A stretch of 64,000 nucleotides of DNA from an uncultured Paracoccaceae bacterium (GTDB lineage: Bacteria > Pseudomonadota > Alphaproteobacteria > Rhodobacterales > Rhodobacteraceae): positions 659,501 through 723,500 of the forward strand of contig CANMPL010000001.1 in the NCBI GenBank assembly GCA_947499715.1, given 5' to 3'. This document shows positions 8,898 to 17,517 of this stretch, in pieces (within the stretch, counting starts at the first letter, position 1; each line of letters starts with the position of its first letter). The notes beneath the pieces were generated by a model. That model did no database searches. It was given only the letters and a program-made list of their open reading frames with translations, and was not told the origin of the DNA. A program made the position numbers and the translations under genes.

Positions 8898-10244
8898 ATG
8901 ATGAAAATCACCAAAACACTAATGGTCGGATCCGCGCTTGCGCTGCTTCCGACCTTGGCCGCGGCGCAGGACGCGCCCATGGCCGTGCCGACCGATGCGG
9001 TCTGGATCCTCAACTCGCTGCTGTTCTTGATCGGCGGCTTCCTCGTCTTCTGGATGGCGGCAGGTTTCGCCATGCTCGAAGGTGGTCTTGTGCGGTCAAA
9101 GAACGTGACCATGCAGATGACCAAGAACGTCGCGCTCTTTTCGCTGGCGTCGATCTTTTACTACCTGATCGGCTACAATCTGATGTACCCGCTGGGTGAT
9201 TGGATGATCGGCTCTGATGAGACCGGCGGTTATCTGTCGGCTCTTTGGGGGCCCGGCGTCCTTGAGGCCGTCGGCGTCGGTGCTGATGGTGTTGATGACT
9301 ATAGCTACGCCTCGACCGGTTCCGACTTCTTCTTCCAGCTGATGTTCTGTGCGGCGACGGCTTCCATCGTGTCAGGCGCGCTGGCTGAGCGGATCAAGCT
9401 TTGGCCGTTCCTGATCTTTACGGTCATTCTGACCTCGATCATCTACCCGATCCAAGCGTCTTGGAAGTGGGGCGGTGGTTTCCTTGACAGCCAGTATGGC
9501 TTCCTTGATTTCGCCGGTTCGACTGTCGTGCACTCTGTCGGTGGCTGGGCTGCGCTGGTTGGTGCGGTGATCCTTGGACCACGTATCGGCAAATATAAGG
9601 ACGGCAAAACTGTGCCGATCATGGGTTCCAACCTGCAGATGGCCACTTTGGGTACATTCATTCTGTGGTTGGGTTGGTTCGGCTTCAACGGCGGCTCTCA
9701 GCTTGCCATGGGGTCTATCGGTGATGTGGCTGACGTCAGCCGGATCTTTGCAAACACCAACACGGCGGCAGCCGGTGGTGCGATTGCCGCGCTGATCCTG
9801 ACGCAGCTTCTGTACAAAAAGCCTGACCTGACGATGGTCCTGAACGGCGCACTTGCCGGTCTGGTGTCCATCACGGCTGAACCGCTGACGCCGTCGCTGG
9901 GTGCTGCTACCCTGATCGGTGCCGTGGGTGGTGTGATCGTGGTCTTCGCTGTGCCGTTCCTTGACAAGCTCAAGATCGACGATGTGGTCGGTGCCATCCC
10001 GGTTCACCTGTTCGCAGGGATCTGGGGCACGATGGCTGTGCTGCTGACCAACTCCGACGCCACCTTCATGGGGCAGCTTCTGCCGATCATCATCGTCGGT
10101 GTCTTCGTGGTGGTCACCAGCGCCGTGGTCTGGTTCATCCTCAAGGCGACAATGGGGATCCGGGTCAGCGAAGAAGCTGAGATTTCCGGCCTCGATACCG
10201 TCGAAATGGGCATGGACGCCTATCCGGAGTTTACCCGCAGCTAA
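8898..10244 (+). CDS. amtB: Ammonium transporter AmtB
   Basis: A 448-residue Amt/Rh channel that imports ammonium. The chosen ATG (8898) follows an AAGGGAAAAC stretch; a second ATG follows immediately. A cleavable signal peptide ends in LAAAQDAP, as in most proteobacterial AmtB proteins, and eleven hydrophobic helices follow. Family landmarks are visible: WMAAGFAMLEGGLVRSKN early, FFFQLMFCAATASIVSGALAER, DFAGSTVVHSVGGWAAL and VHLFAGIWGTMAVLL. Immediately upstream glnK supplies its regulator. A strong terminator follows at 10270. Confidence 0.95.
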   Translation: MMKITKTLMVGSALALLPTLAAAQDAPMAVPTDAVWILNSLLFLIGGFLVFWMAAGFAMLEGGLVRSKNVTMQMTKNVALFSLASIFYYLIGYNLMYPLGDWMIGSDETGGYLSALWGPGVLEAVGVGADGVDDYSYASTGSDFFFQLMFCAATASIVSGALAERIKLWPFLIFTVILTSIIYPIQASWKWGGGFLDSQYGFLDFAGSTVVHSVGGWAALVGAVILGPRIGKYKDGKTVPIMGSNLQMATLGTFILWLGWFGFNGGSQLAMGSIGDVADVSRIFANTNTAAAGGAIAALILTQLLYKKPDLTMVLNGALAGLVSITAEPLTPSLGAATLIGAVGGVIVVFAVPFLDKLKIDDVVGAIPVHLFAGIWGTMAVLLTNSDATFMGQLLPIIIVGVFVVVTSAVVWFILKATMGIRVSEEAEISGLDTVEMGMDAYPEFTRS

Positions 10245-10269
10245 GCCCACAGCTTAGTTGTTCTTCCCT

Positions 10270-10300
10270 GACCCGGGCGCCCCGCTGCGCCCGGGTCTTT
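10270..10300 (+). terminator. Rho-independent terminator after amtB
   Basis: A perfect 10-base stem GACCCGGGCG / CGCCCGGGTC with an 8-base loop is followed by TTTCGTT, 25 bases past the amtB stop. It ends the glnK-amtB unit before the D-glutamate operon. Confidence 0.75.
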
Positions 10301-10457
10301 CGTTGCCGCACCCGTCTTGGCGATAGTTGTGCGCCAGATTGGCCATATGCGCACGATCCTTGCATGTATGGGGCGATACGCACCTCATTACGCGAAGACA
10401 TCTGCCGCAGGGCGGTGGAATATGGCGCGAAACATGATTCTTCTGGCGGAGGCCCAA

Positions 10458-11459
10458 ATGATCCAGACCCCTTACCTTCTGTTCCTCGGCGATGCGCCAG
10501 ATCAACTTGCCGCAAAAGTCGCGCAAGGCATCAAAGACTGGAACCCCGAAGCCGCTGTCGGACAGTATCGGATGCCCGGTTGTGGCGCTGACGTCGGTCT
10601 GGCCGACATGACGCTGGAAGAGGCGAAAGCTGCCGGTGCAAAGACTGTTGTCGTCGGCGTCGCCAACCGAGGCGGCGTCATCTCTGCCGCGTGGCAAGAG
10701 GTGCTGGTGAAAGCACTTCAGATGGGGTTTGATTTGGCCTCTGGCTTGCACAATCTGTTGCGCGATGAAGACGCGCTGGTTGCCGCCGCGCGCGTTGCCG
10801 GCATGACATTGCACGATGTGCGTATCCCGTCTGTGGCCTATCCCATTGCCAACGGCGTCAAGCGGACCGGCAAGCGCTGCCTCGCCATTGGCACCGATTG
10901 TTCGGTGGGCAAGATGTATACAGGTCTCGCTATGGATGCCGAAATGCAAAAACGCGGCATGAAATCGACATTCCGCCCTACCGGGCAGACAGGCATCCTG
11001 ATCACGGGTGGCGGTGTGCCGCTTGATGCCGTCATCGCGGATTTCATGGCGGGCGCGGTTGAATATCTGACACCGGATAACGACCCCGATCACTGGGACC
11101 ACATTGAAGGACAGGGCAGCCTGTTCCACGTCAGCTATTCCGGTGTGACCATGGCGCTGATCCACGGCGGGCAACCGGATGCCTTGATCCTTGCCCATGA
11201 ACCAACGCGCACCCATATGCGCGGTCTTCCAGGTTATGCGCTCCCATCTCTTGAAACGCTGCGGGACACCGCTTTGCCGATGGCCAAAATTGCCAACCCG
11301 GCCTGCGTCGTTGCCGGCATTTCCGTCAATACCCAGCATTTGGCCGCCGACAAATTTGAAGATCACCTCAAAGAGATCGAAGACCGCATGGGCCTGCCAG
11401 CGGTTGATCCGTTTCGGCAAGGTGCGGCACGTCTGGTCGATGCCTTGGACGCGATCTAA
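10458..11459 (+). CDS. dgcN: DgcN, D-glutamate N-acetyltransferase-type protein (DUF1611)
   Basis: A 333-residue DUF1611 protein matching what is now called DgcN, which works with DgcA to convert D-glutamate towards L-glutamate through an N-acetylated intermediate. The ATG at 10458 is preceded by GGAGG at good spacing; an open frame continues upstream but lacks family residues. The N-terminal Rossmann-like half contains MPGCGADVGLADMTLEEA; the C-terminal P-loop-like half has a Walker-like GTDCSVGKM near residue 140 and FRPTGQTGILI after it. It is followed by dgcA and a D-amino-acid aminotransferase. The family is certain; the exact reaction rests on homologues. Confidence 0.85.
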   Translation: MIQTPYLLFLGDAPDQLAAKVAQGIKDWNPEAAVGQYRMPGCGADVGLADMTLEEAKAAGAKTVVVGVANRGGVISAAWQEVLVKALQMGFDLASGLHNLLRDEDALVAAARVAGMTLHDVRIPSVAYPIANGVKRTGKRCLAIGTDCSVGKMYTGLAMDAEMQKRGMKSTFRPTGQTGILITGGGVPLDAVIADFMAGAVEYLTPDNDPDHWDHIEGQGSLFHVSYSGVTMALIHGGQPDALILAHEPTRTHMRGLPGYALPSLETLRDTALPMAKIANPACVVAGISVNTQHLAADKFEDHLKEIEDRMGLPAVDPFRQGAARLVDALDAI

Positions 11460-11488
11460 GATCGCTTGCGCATGCTGCGGGCGGGATA

Positions 11489-11545
11489 AAGAATTTTCGC
11501 GAAAATTCTTGCCTCCGGCGGGCATATTTGAGTTCGAAAGAAAGG
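11489..11545 (+). repeat. Dispersed hairpin repeat, copy 1
   Basis: A perfect 22-base palindrome (11489-11510, AAGAATTTTCG and its complement) is followed by a GC-rich block, ATATTT and AAAGAAAGG. The same layout (hairpin, C/G-rich block, ATATTT, 6-8 bases, AAAGAAAG) recurs at 30037 and, inverted, at 61003. Here it fills the gap between dgcN and dgcA, and its AAAGAAAGG end sits where the dgcA ribosome binding site should be. Confidence 0.6.
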
Positions 11546-11551
11546 CCGGGC

Positions 11552-12511
11552 ATGAAGATTGACGTAACGCGCGACGTGTTCCAACTGGCGCAGGTCTTTA
11601 CGATCAGTCGCGGATCACGGACGCAGGCCGAGGTTTTGACTGTGATGGTCTCGGACGGTGTTGTGGCCGGTCGGGGCGAGTGTGTGCCCTATGCGCGGTA
11701 CGGCGAGACAATGGACAGTGTTGCGGCGCAAATCACGGGCTTTGATGGATTGTGGTCTGACCTGCAAGACGCCTTGCCCGCCGGGGCTGCGCGAAATGCG
11801 CTTGATTGTGCCTTTTGGGATCATGCCGCAAAGACGGCCGGAAAACGTGTTTGGGATCTGCTGGAATTGCGGGCACCGCAGCCAGAGATCACTGCGTATA
11901 CGCTTTCGCTTGCTGCGCCAGAGGCGATGGAAAAACAGGCCCGCCAAAACGCCCACCGTCCACTTTTGAAGATCAAGCTTGGCACACCGGACGACATGCC
12001 TCGTCTGGAAGCTGTGCGCAGGGGCGCACCTGATACACCCATTATTATCGATGCGAACGAAGGCTGGACGGCAAAGGTTTATGCCGACCTTGCGCCACAT
12101 CTGATTGGACTTGGCGTGAAAATGGTCGAACAGCCGCTGCCCGCCGGTACCGACGATATGCTGGCCGAAATTGACCGTCCCTTACCGGTTTGCGCTGATG
12201 AAGCCTGCCACGACCGCGCCAGCCTGCCAGGATTGCGCGGCAAATATGATATGATCAACATCAAGCTGGACAAGGCAGGCGGCCTGACAGAAGCGCTGGC
12301 GCTCAAGCAAGCTGCCCGCGCCGATGACTTTGACGTCATGGTCGGCTGTATGGTCGGTTCGTCGCTTGCTATGGCACCAGCGACCATTCTGGCGCAGGGC
12401 GTGGCCTTTACGGACCTTGACGGCCCGCTTCTTCTGGCCGAAGACCGCGCGGCACCTTTGATTTTTGACGCAGCCGGGGTTCATGCCCCGACACCAGCAC
12501 TATGGGGATGA
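11552..12511 (+). CDS. dgcA: DgcA, N-acetyl-D-glutamate racemase (enolase superfamily)
   Basis: A 319-residue enolase-superfamily enzyme of the dipeptide-epimerase/muconate-lactonising subgroup. Catalytic landmarks are in order: the KxK base in LLKIKLG near residue 150, metal ligands Asp in IIIDANEGW, Glu in VEQPLP and Asp in CADEACHD, and the opposing Lys in NIKLDKAGG. Dipeptide epimerases look very similar, but placement directly after dgcN points to N-acetyl-D-glutamate racemase. An upstream TTG in frame was rejected because AAAGAAAGGC places the ribosome binding site before the ATG at 11552. The stop overlaps the next gene (ATGA). Confidence 0.82.
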   Translation: MKIDVTRDVFQLAQVFTISRGSRTQAEVLTVMVSDGVVAGRGECVPYARYGETMDSVAAQITGFDGLWSDLQDALPAGAARNALDCAFWDHAAKTAGKRVWDLLELRAPQPEITAYTLSLAAPEAMEKQARQNAHRPLLKIKLGTPDDMPRLEAVRRGAPDTPIIIDANEGWTAKVYADLAPHLIGLGVKMVEQPLPAGTDDMLAEIDRPLPVCADEACHDRASLPGLRGKYDMINIKLDKAGGLTEALALKQAARADDFDVMVGCMVGSSLAMAPATILAQGVAFTDLDGPLLLAEDRAAPLIFDAAGVHAPTPALWG

Positions 12512-13371
12512 CCATGCGGACCGTTTATTTGAATGGCGACTACCTGCCCGAAACCGAAGCCAAGGTTTCTATCTTTGACCGCGGGTTCCTGATGGCGGAT
12601 GGCGTCTATGAGGTCACATCGGTGTTGGATGGCAAGTTAATCGACTTTGCCGGCCATGCCGTCCGACTTGAACGGTCGTTGTCAGAGCTCGACATGCGTA
12701 GCCCGATTTCGATGGATGACCTGTTAGAGGTGCACCGCGAACTTGTGCGCCTGAACGAGATCGAAGAAGGCATGGTCTATCTGCAAATTACCCGTGGCGC
12801 ACCAAACGACCGTGATTTTGCCTATCCACCCGCGGAGACCGAACCAACTATCGTATTGTTCACGCAGAACAAGCCCGGACTCGCCAATTCACCTGCGGCC
12901 CTCAAGGGTATGAAGGTTATCAGCATTCCAGACGCAAGATGGGGTCGCCGCGACATTAAGACCGTGCAGCTGCTTTACCCGTCGATGGGCAAGATGATGG
13001 CCAAGGCCGCTGGTTGTGACGATGCGTGGATGGTCGAAGACGGGGCCGTAACCGAAGGGACGTCCAACAACGCCTATATCGTCAAGGGCAACACTATTAT
13101 TACACGCCAGCTTTCCAACGATATCCTGCACGGGATCACCCGCGCCGCAGTGCTGCGGTTCGCGAAAGAGGCGCAGATGAAAGTCGAAGAGCGCGCTTTT
13201 ACCATTGCCGAGGCGCAAGAGGCGGACGAGGCGTTTATCACCTCCGCCAGCACCTTTGTGATGCCCGTGGTGGAAATTGATGGCACGGCGTTGGGCGATG
13301 GCACCCCCGGTCCGGTTGCCGCCCGCCTGCGCGAGATCTATTTGGAAGAAAGCCGCAAGACGGCCGTCTAA
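12508..13371 (+). CDS. dat: D-amino-acid aminotransferase
   Basis: A 287-residue fold-type IV PLP aminotransferase. The D-alanine transaminase signature is clear: VYLNGDYLPETEAKVSIFDRGFLMADGVYE near the N-terminus (quoted by its two halves), the PLP lysine in RRDIKTVQLL (about residue 150), and EGTSNNAYIV. It would move amino groups between D-amino acids (D-Ala, D-Glu) and 2-oxo acids. The ATG at 12508 overlaps the dgcA stop; another ATG at 12514 is possible. Together with dgcN-dgcA it forms a D-amino-acid catabolic operon. Its stop overlaps that of the convergent RTX gene. Confidence 0.88.
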   Translation: MTMRTVYLNGDYLPETEAKVSIFDRGFLMADGVYEVTSVLDGKLIDFAGHAVRLERSLSELDMRSPISMDDLLEVHRELVRLNEIEEGMVYLQITRGAPNDRDFAYPPAETEPTIVLFTQNKPGLANSPAALKGMKVISIPDARWGRRDIKTVQLLYPSMGKMMAKAAGCDDAWMVEDGAVTEGTSNNAYIVKGNTIITRQLSNDILHGITRAAVLRFAKEAQMKVEERAFTIAEAQEADEAFITSASTFVMPVVEIDGTALGDGTPGPVAARLREIYLEESRKTAV

Positions 13372-14888
13372 GCGTAGCTGCTGACCTGAACGGACCGCGC
13401 GGGCACATCGCTCGGGCGGACCCCTTCAAGCAGTGCGACCTCGCGGTTGCCAACAAATATGCGGGTGTCATTGCCGGATGCCTCGGTCCGCACATCCATA
13501 TTGCCGCCATCAACACCAACCCGCAGGATGTCCTGGCCGGGTCTGAAGTCGGTCACGCGAACAACGTCATCGCCGCGCGCAAATTCCTCGATATCAAAAA
13601 TGTCGCGCCCCGCACCGCCTGTGGCCTCATCGCCGTCATTCAGCACCATGCGGTCATCACCTGTGCCACCAAAGACGCTGTCAGGGGCCGGGTTGTCGAC
13701 GTCGAAGGCATCTATGACATCGTTACCGTCGCCGCCCCACAACTTGTCTGCGCCGCCACCACCAAGGATCAGATCCTGACCAGCGCCACCTTGCACCATG
13801 TCATCTCCCATTCCCCCAAGCACCCGGTCGTCGCCGCTACCTGCGTTTACGGTATTGTCACCCCAACCCAGACTTCCTTCGCCCGCAAAAGGAAAGGAGG
13901 TCCGAAGCGATATGTAGTCGTCGCCGGCGCCGGTGCTGATTTCATCGTCACCGCGTCCGGCAAATACGGCGTCATCACCGCTGCCGGTGCGTATGTCGTC
14001 ATCTGCCTGTGTCCCTAGCGCCAGTTCGCCCGGCATGATTGTCTGATCTGCCACATCCATGGAATCAAAGAACAAATCGACCTCGTCAGGATCGGTCACA
14101 CCCTCAAGGCGCAAAATGACTGTCCCGCTAAGCATCAGGTCAAGGCCATCGCCATTCTCGACCAGCTCTGCGTCTTCACCTTGGAACGCCAGCGGGACGG
14201 TTACGAACAATCCTTCGCCAGGTTCGTAGTCGGTGATGACTGCAGGTTCGATCGGCCCGGCGTTTAGCACAACAAAGAAGGAATCCATATCGGCCCCGCC
14301 GGTCATGACGTCACCATTGTCGCCTGCGATGATGTCTCGGCCAAAGCCACCATAAAGCTCATCCCCGCTTTCGGGTTCGCCATTGCCGTCCACGCCGTCA
14401 ACAAGATCGGTGCCAAGGCCGCCGTAGATGGTGTTACTGCCCAGAAAATCGATCAGAATGTCTTCGCCCGCACCGCCTCGAATGAAATCATCGCCGGCAA
14501 CCTGATCGGGGTCTTGATCCTCGACGGTAAAGTTCCGGTCGTTGCCATCGCCCAGAAATATGCGGTCATCACCTGCGCCACCGGCAACTTGATCGTTGCC
14601 CTCTTCGCCAAACAACCGATCATCAGCGCCTGCGCCATTGGCAATGTCGTCGCCATCGCCAAGCTCTAGCTGGTCGCGCCCATCGGTTCCGGTCACATTG
14701 TCACTGGATGCCCCAAAAACCTGCATCAACAGCGGTTCGGGTTTTTCCTGCGGTGTGGGTTCATCAATTGGGTCAGGCATGTCCGGATCATCGCGATCCG
14801 ATGTTTCGTCCGGCGCATCATTGTCGTCGATAAATAGCAGCCCAATTGCTGCCATCATTAGAAGGGGGACCGCAAATAATTCCATCAC
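13368..14888 (-). CDS. RTX-type calcium-binding repeat protein
   Basis: A 506-residue acidic protein with two blocks of glycine/aspartate nonapeptide repeats (GGxGxDxxx), at about residues 75-190 and 295-420, that fold as parallel beta-rolls on calcium. The N-terminus is unusual for a type I substrate: a hydrophobic stretch FAVPLLMMAAIGLLFI at 5-20 followed by a Pro/Asp/Glu-rich linker. It may be a membrane anchor. The C-terminus, with FRPGQDILRV, resembles the secretion-competent end of RTX proteins. The type I exporter genes at 2.5-5.6 kb could export it. No enzymatic domain is seen. Confidence 0.8.
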   Translation of the reverse strand: MMELFAVPLLMMAAIGLLFIDDNDAPDETSDRDDPDMPDPIDEPTPQEKPEPLLMQVFGASSDNVTGTDGRDQLELGDGDDIANGAGADDRLFGEEGNDQVAGGAGDDRIFLGDGNDRNFTVEDQDPDQVAGDDFIRGGAGEDILIDFLGSNTIYGGLGTDLVDGVDGNGEPESGDELYGGFGRDIIAGDNGDVMTGGADMDSFFVVLNAGPIEPAVITDYEPGEGLFVTVPLAFQGEDAELVENGDGLDLMLSGTVILRLEGVTDPDEVDLFFDSMDVADQTIMPGELALGTQADDDIRTGSGDDAVFAGRGDDEISTGAGDDYISLRTSFPFAGEGSLGWGDNTVNAGSGDDRVLGGMGDDMVQGGAGQDLILGGGGADKLWGGDGNDVIDAFDVDNPAPDSVFGGTGDDRMVLNDGDEATGGAGRDIFDIEEFARGDDVVRVTDFRPGQDILRVGVDGGNMDVRTEASGNDTRIFVGNREVALLEGVRPSDVPARSVQVSSYA

Positions 14889-15025
14889 TCAAAAACCCAA
14901 ACTGCCCCCATCCGTTGTGGTAAGTTAGGCTTGGGCGACAAGGTCTTGTCAACGGCGGGACATTGGTAATAACCCAAATTTCGGAAACAATGGGCATCTC
15001 ACGACGCATTGTTTCCGTTTTGTGA

Positions 15026-16234
15026 TCAATCACGGGTTTTGGTTTCCCCCGGTTCCGGTTCAAGCCCATAGTTCTTGGTTAATGACCAGACATGCGCGGG
15101 CACCATATTCTTCATCTTAGCAGGCTCTTCACGGCGTAGGTGCAAAACGGTTTCTGCCGCCTTCATCTCAAGCCGGGCTTTTGCAAACTCAATTCCACGT
15201 GGCCCGATGCGCGGTTGCAACCACGCCATCAAGGGGCGCAGCCAATCCGGCATCCGGCGCAGCGGCAAACCACCCGCCGCAAGCTTGGTGTTTTCAATAA
15301 ATCCCTTCACCGCATTGACCCGATTGCCGCGTGTGCCGGGCGATGCAAGGCGAAGCTGATCGCCCAATCCCGCGACCATCTCGGCACCGCGCGCGTTGCG
15401 CACGATCAGCCATTGGTCACCTTCGCCTGCCATATACCCGACGGTAATGTCGGCCAGCCGATTGGTGTAATCCACGCAAGTGCGGCAGGTCAGCGGAAAG
15501 AAATCGCGCGGCAAGTCGGACAGGGGTAACTTTAGAAACGGGATCAGCTTTTGACGGCCGTCTTGGAACCGCAACTCCACCCGGTAGTCAGCGCGGAACT
15601 CAAGATAGGTCACGTCCTCGGGCCGATCAGTCAGGCGGGACAGGAAGCCGTGAAAATTCGCAGTCGTTGTATTGTCCGAACAGGGCGTGCCGATCACATA
15701 TATCCGCTCTAACCCCAGTTTTGCCTCCAACGCCCGCAGCGCATAGATCTGACAAGGGATCCCGATCACCGCCAGTCGCCTGTGACCCGCCGCTACGGCC
15801 GGTTCCAGCAGTGCAAGCAGGGGCGCATATCCCATTCGCATCCCCCGTGCCTGTGCCATATCGGCAGGGTCGGTGATGATCGCGGGGCGAGGGGCCCAGT
15901 TGTCATGCGCGTCAGGCACCATGCACAACACCGCATCCACCTTTCCCTTGGCCAGCAGGTCGGCCGCCAACCCGGTGGTGATCCCCGTCCATTGCGCGCC
16001 CTTCGCCGGGGTCACCATCGCCGCGCGGTACATCTTTTGGGTGACACCAAAGAACCTTTCGTCACCGCCCGTGGCGGCACGACCGTGAACCTCAGTTTCG
16101 AACTTTGGGTAGTCGGGTTGAATAAACTGACAGGCCGCCCCACACGCGCCGGGGTCCTTCATGCGCGAAACGCCACAATCCGTGCACAAGCCGCGCGGCG
16201 CCGGATCAGCAAATTCGGGGGTGGATAAACTCAT
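15026..16234 (-). CDS. FrhB-like Fe-S flavoprotein (coenzyme F420 hydrogenase beta-subunit family)
   Basis: A 402-residue protein of the FrhB/FdhB-C family, which also includes plant 7-hydroxymethyl-chlorophyll a reductase and the BciB vinyl reductase. The N-terminus has CTDCG and a GACGAAC cluster that could bind iron-sulfur centres; IGIPCQIYALRAL and FPLTCRTCVDYTNRLADITVG are family-typical, the latter with two more cysteines. The start was set at the ATG at 16234, because the open frame beyond it runs antisense to asd's leader. No photosynthesis genes are nearby, so a chlorophyll role is unsupported. The electron donor and substrate are unknown. Confidence 0.75.
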   Translation of the reverse strand: MSLSTPEFADPAPRGLCTDCGVSRMKDPGACGAACQFIQPDYPKFETEVHGRAATGGDERFFGVTQKMYRAAMVTPAKGAQWTGITTGLAADLLAKGKVDAVLCMVPDAHDNWAPRPAIITDPADMAQARGMRMGYAPLLALLEPAVAAGHRRLAVIGIPCQIYALRALEAKLGLERIYVIGTPCSDNTTTANFHGFLSRLTDRPEDVTYLEFRADYRVELRFQDGRQKLIPFLKLPLSDLPRDFFPLTCRTCVDYTNRLADITVGYMAGEGDQWLIVRNARGAEMVAGLGDQLRLASPGTRGNRVNAVKGFIENTKLAAGGLPLRRMPDWLRPLMAWLQPRIGPRGIEFAKARLEMKAAETVLHLRREEPAKMKNMVPAHVWSLTKNYGLEPEPGETKTRD

Positions 16235-16351
16235 AGAGTCAACCTGCCCGATGACACGCGCAGGTGTAAAGCCAGATGGACACCGCAACTGCCCCTTCCC
16301 AATGCCGCACCTGCATTGTAAGAGGCGCGGACTCATATAAGGAGTATCAAG

Positions 16352-17374
16352 ATGGGTTATAAAGTCGTCGTCGTTGGCGCCACGGGCAATGTGGGCCACG
16401 AAATGCTGAATATCCTGGCAGAGCGTAGCTTTCCGGTGGATGAAATTGCCGTGCTCGCCAGCCGTCGTTCGCTGGGCACCGAGGTCACGTTTGGCGACAA
16501 AACCCTGAAGACCAAAGACCTTGATACCTTTGATTTTACCGGTTGGGACATGGCGCTGTTTGCTGTGGGATCGGATGCCACCAAGAAATACGCGCCTGTC
16601 GCTGCCAAGGCCGGATGTGTGGTGATCGATAACTCTTCGCTTTATCGCTATGACCCAGATGTGCCGCTGATCGTCCCAGAGGTGAACGCCGACGCGATTC
16701 ACGGCTACACAAAGAAAAACATCATCGCCAATCCCAACTGCTCAACTGCGCAGATGGTTGTGGCATTGAAGCCCTTGCACGACCGTGCCACGATCAAGCG
16801 CGTCGTGGTTAGCACCTATCAGTCTGTTTCAGGCTCTGGCAAAGCGGGCATGGACGAGCTTTGGGACCAGACCAAGGGCATGTATGTGCCGGGTCAGGAA
16901 AAAGCCCCCGACACATTTACGAAGCAGATTGCATTTAATGTGATCCCGCACATTGATGTCTTCATGGATGACGGATCGACCAAAGAGGAATGGAAGATGG
17001 TCGCCGAGACCAAAAAGATTGTCGACAAAGCGATCAAAGTCACCGCGACCTGCGTGCGTGTGCCTGTGATGGTCGGCCACTCTGAGGCCGTGAATATCGA
17101 ATTCGAAGACTTCCTTGATGAAGACGAAGCGCGCGAAATTCTGCGCACGGCACCGGGCATCATGGTGATCGATAAACGCGAAGACGGCGGCTACGTCACA
17201 CCTGTGGAATGCGTCGGTGACTACGCGACATTCATCAGCCGAATCCGTCAGGACAGCACGATCGACAATGGCCTGAATCTTTGGTGTGTTTCGGACAATC
17301 TGCGCAAGGGTGCTGCCCTGAACGCGGTTCAGATTGCCGAAGTTCTTGGCCGTGAGTGCTTGAAGAAAGGCTAA
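16352..17374 (+). CDS. asd: Aspartate-semialdehyde dehydrogenase
   Basis: A 340-residue NADPH-dependent enzyme that reduces aspartyl phosphate to aspartate semialdehyde, the branch point to lysine/DAP, threonine and methionine. The nucleotide-binding GATGNVGHEM is at 9-18, the catalytic Cys130 lies in NPNCSTAQ, and SGSGKAGMDEL follows at about 160. AAGGAG sits 8 bases before the ATG. It has full length and stands alone, followed by a likely terminator. Confidence 0.96.
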   Translation: MGYKVVVVGATGNVGHEMLNILAERSFPVDEIAVLASRRSLGTEVTFGDKTLKTKDLDTFDFTGWDMALFAVGSDATKKYAPVAAKAGCVVIDNSSLYRYDPDVPLIVPEVNADAIHGYTKKNIIANPNCSTAQMVVALKPLHDRATIKRVVVSTYQSVSGSGKAGMDELWDQTKGMYVPGQEKAPDTFTKQIAFNVIPHIDVFMDDGSTKEEWKMVAETKKIVDKAIKVTATCVRVPVMVGHSEAVNIEFEDFLDEDEAREILRTAPGIMVIDKREDGGYVTPVECVGDYATFISRIRQDSTIDNGLNLWCVSDNLRKGAALNAVQIAEVLGRECLKKG

Positions 17375-17400
17375 CCTTTCCAAACTATTAGACTGTATGG

Positions 17401-17430
17401 GGGGTGTGCCGCGGCGCGCCCCTTTGCATT
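17401..17430 (+). terminator. Probable terminator after asd
   Basis: GGGGTGTGC can pair with GCGCGCCCC (nine pairs, two of them G-U) around a short GC loop, followed by TTTGCATTTT, 27 bases after the asd stop. Confidence 0.55.
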
Positions 17431-17517
17431 TTGCGAATGGGGCGCAAATGTGTTCCAAATCGAGCCTTCATGTGGTAAAATTTGGCGAAAGTTATGTTTG
17501 TTAACGAGGATAAAGTT

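Noticed and set aside
9372-10250. A 292-codon open frame antisense to amtB
   Set aside because: Its His/Asp/Arg-rich sequence is a shadow of the hydrophobic amtB codons.
10254-11525. A 423-codon open frame antisense to dgcN
   Set aside because: It covers dgcN on the opposite strand and shows no family features; dgcN has a good ribosome site and domain match.
16235-16702. An N-terminal extension of the FrhB-like protein
   Set aside because: The extra 156 codons run antisense through the start of asd and contain no family residues; the ATG at 16234 fits the Cys-rich N-terminus.
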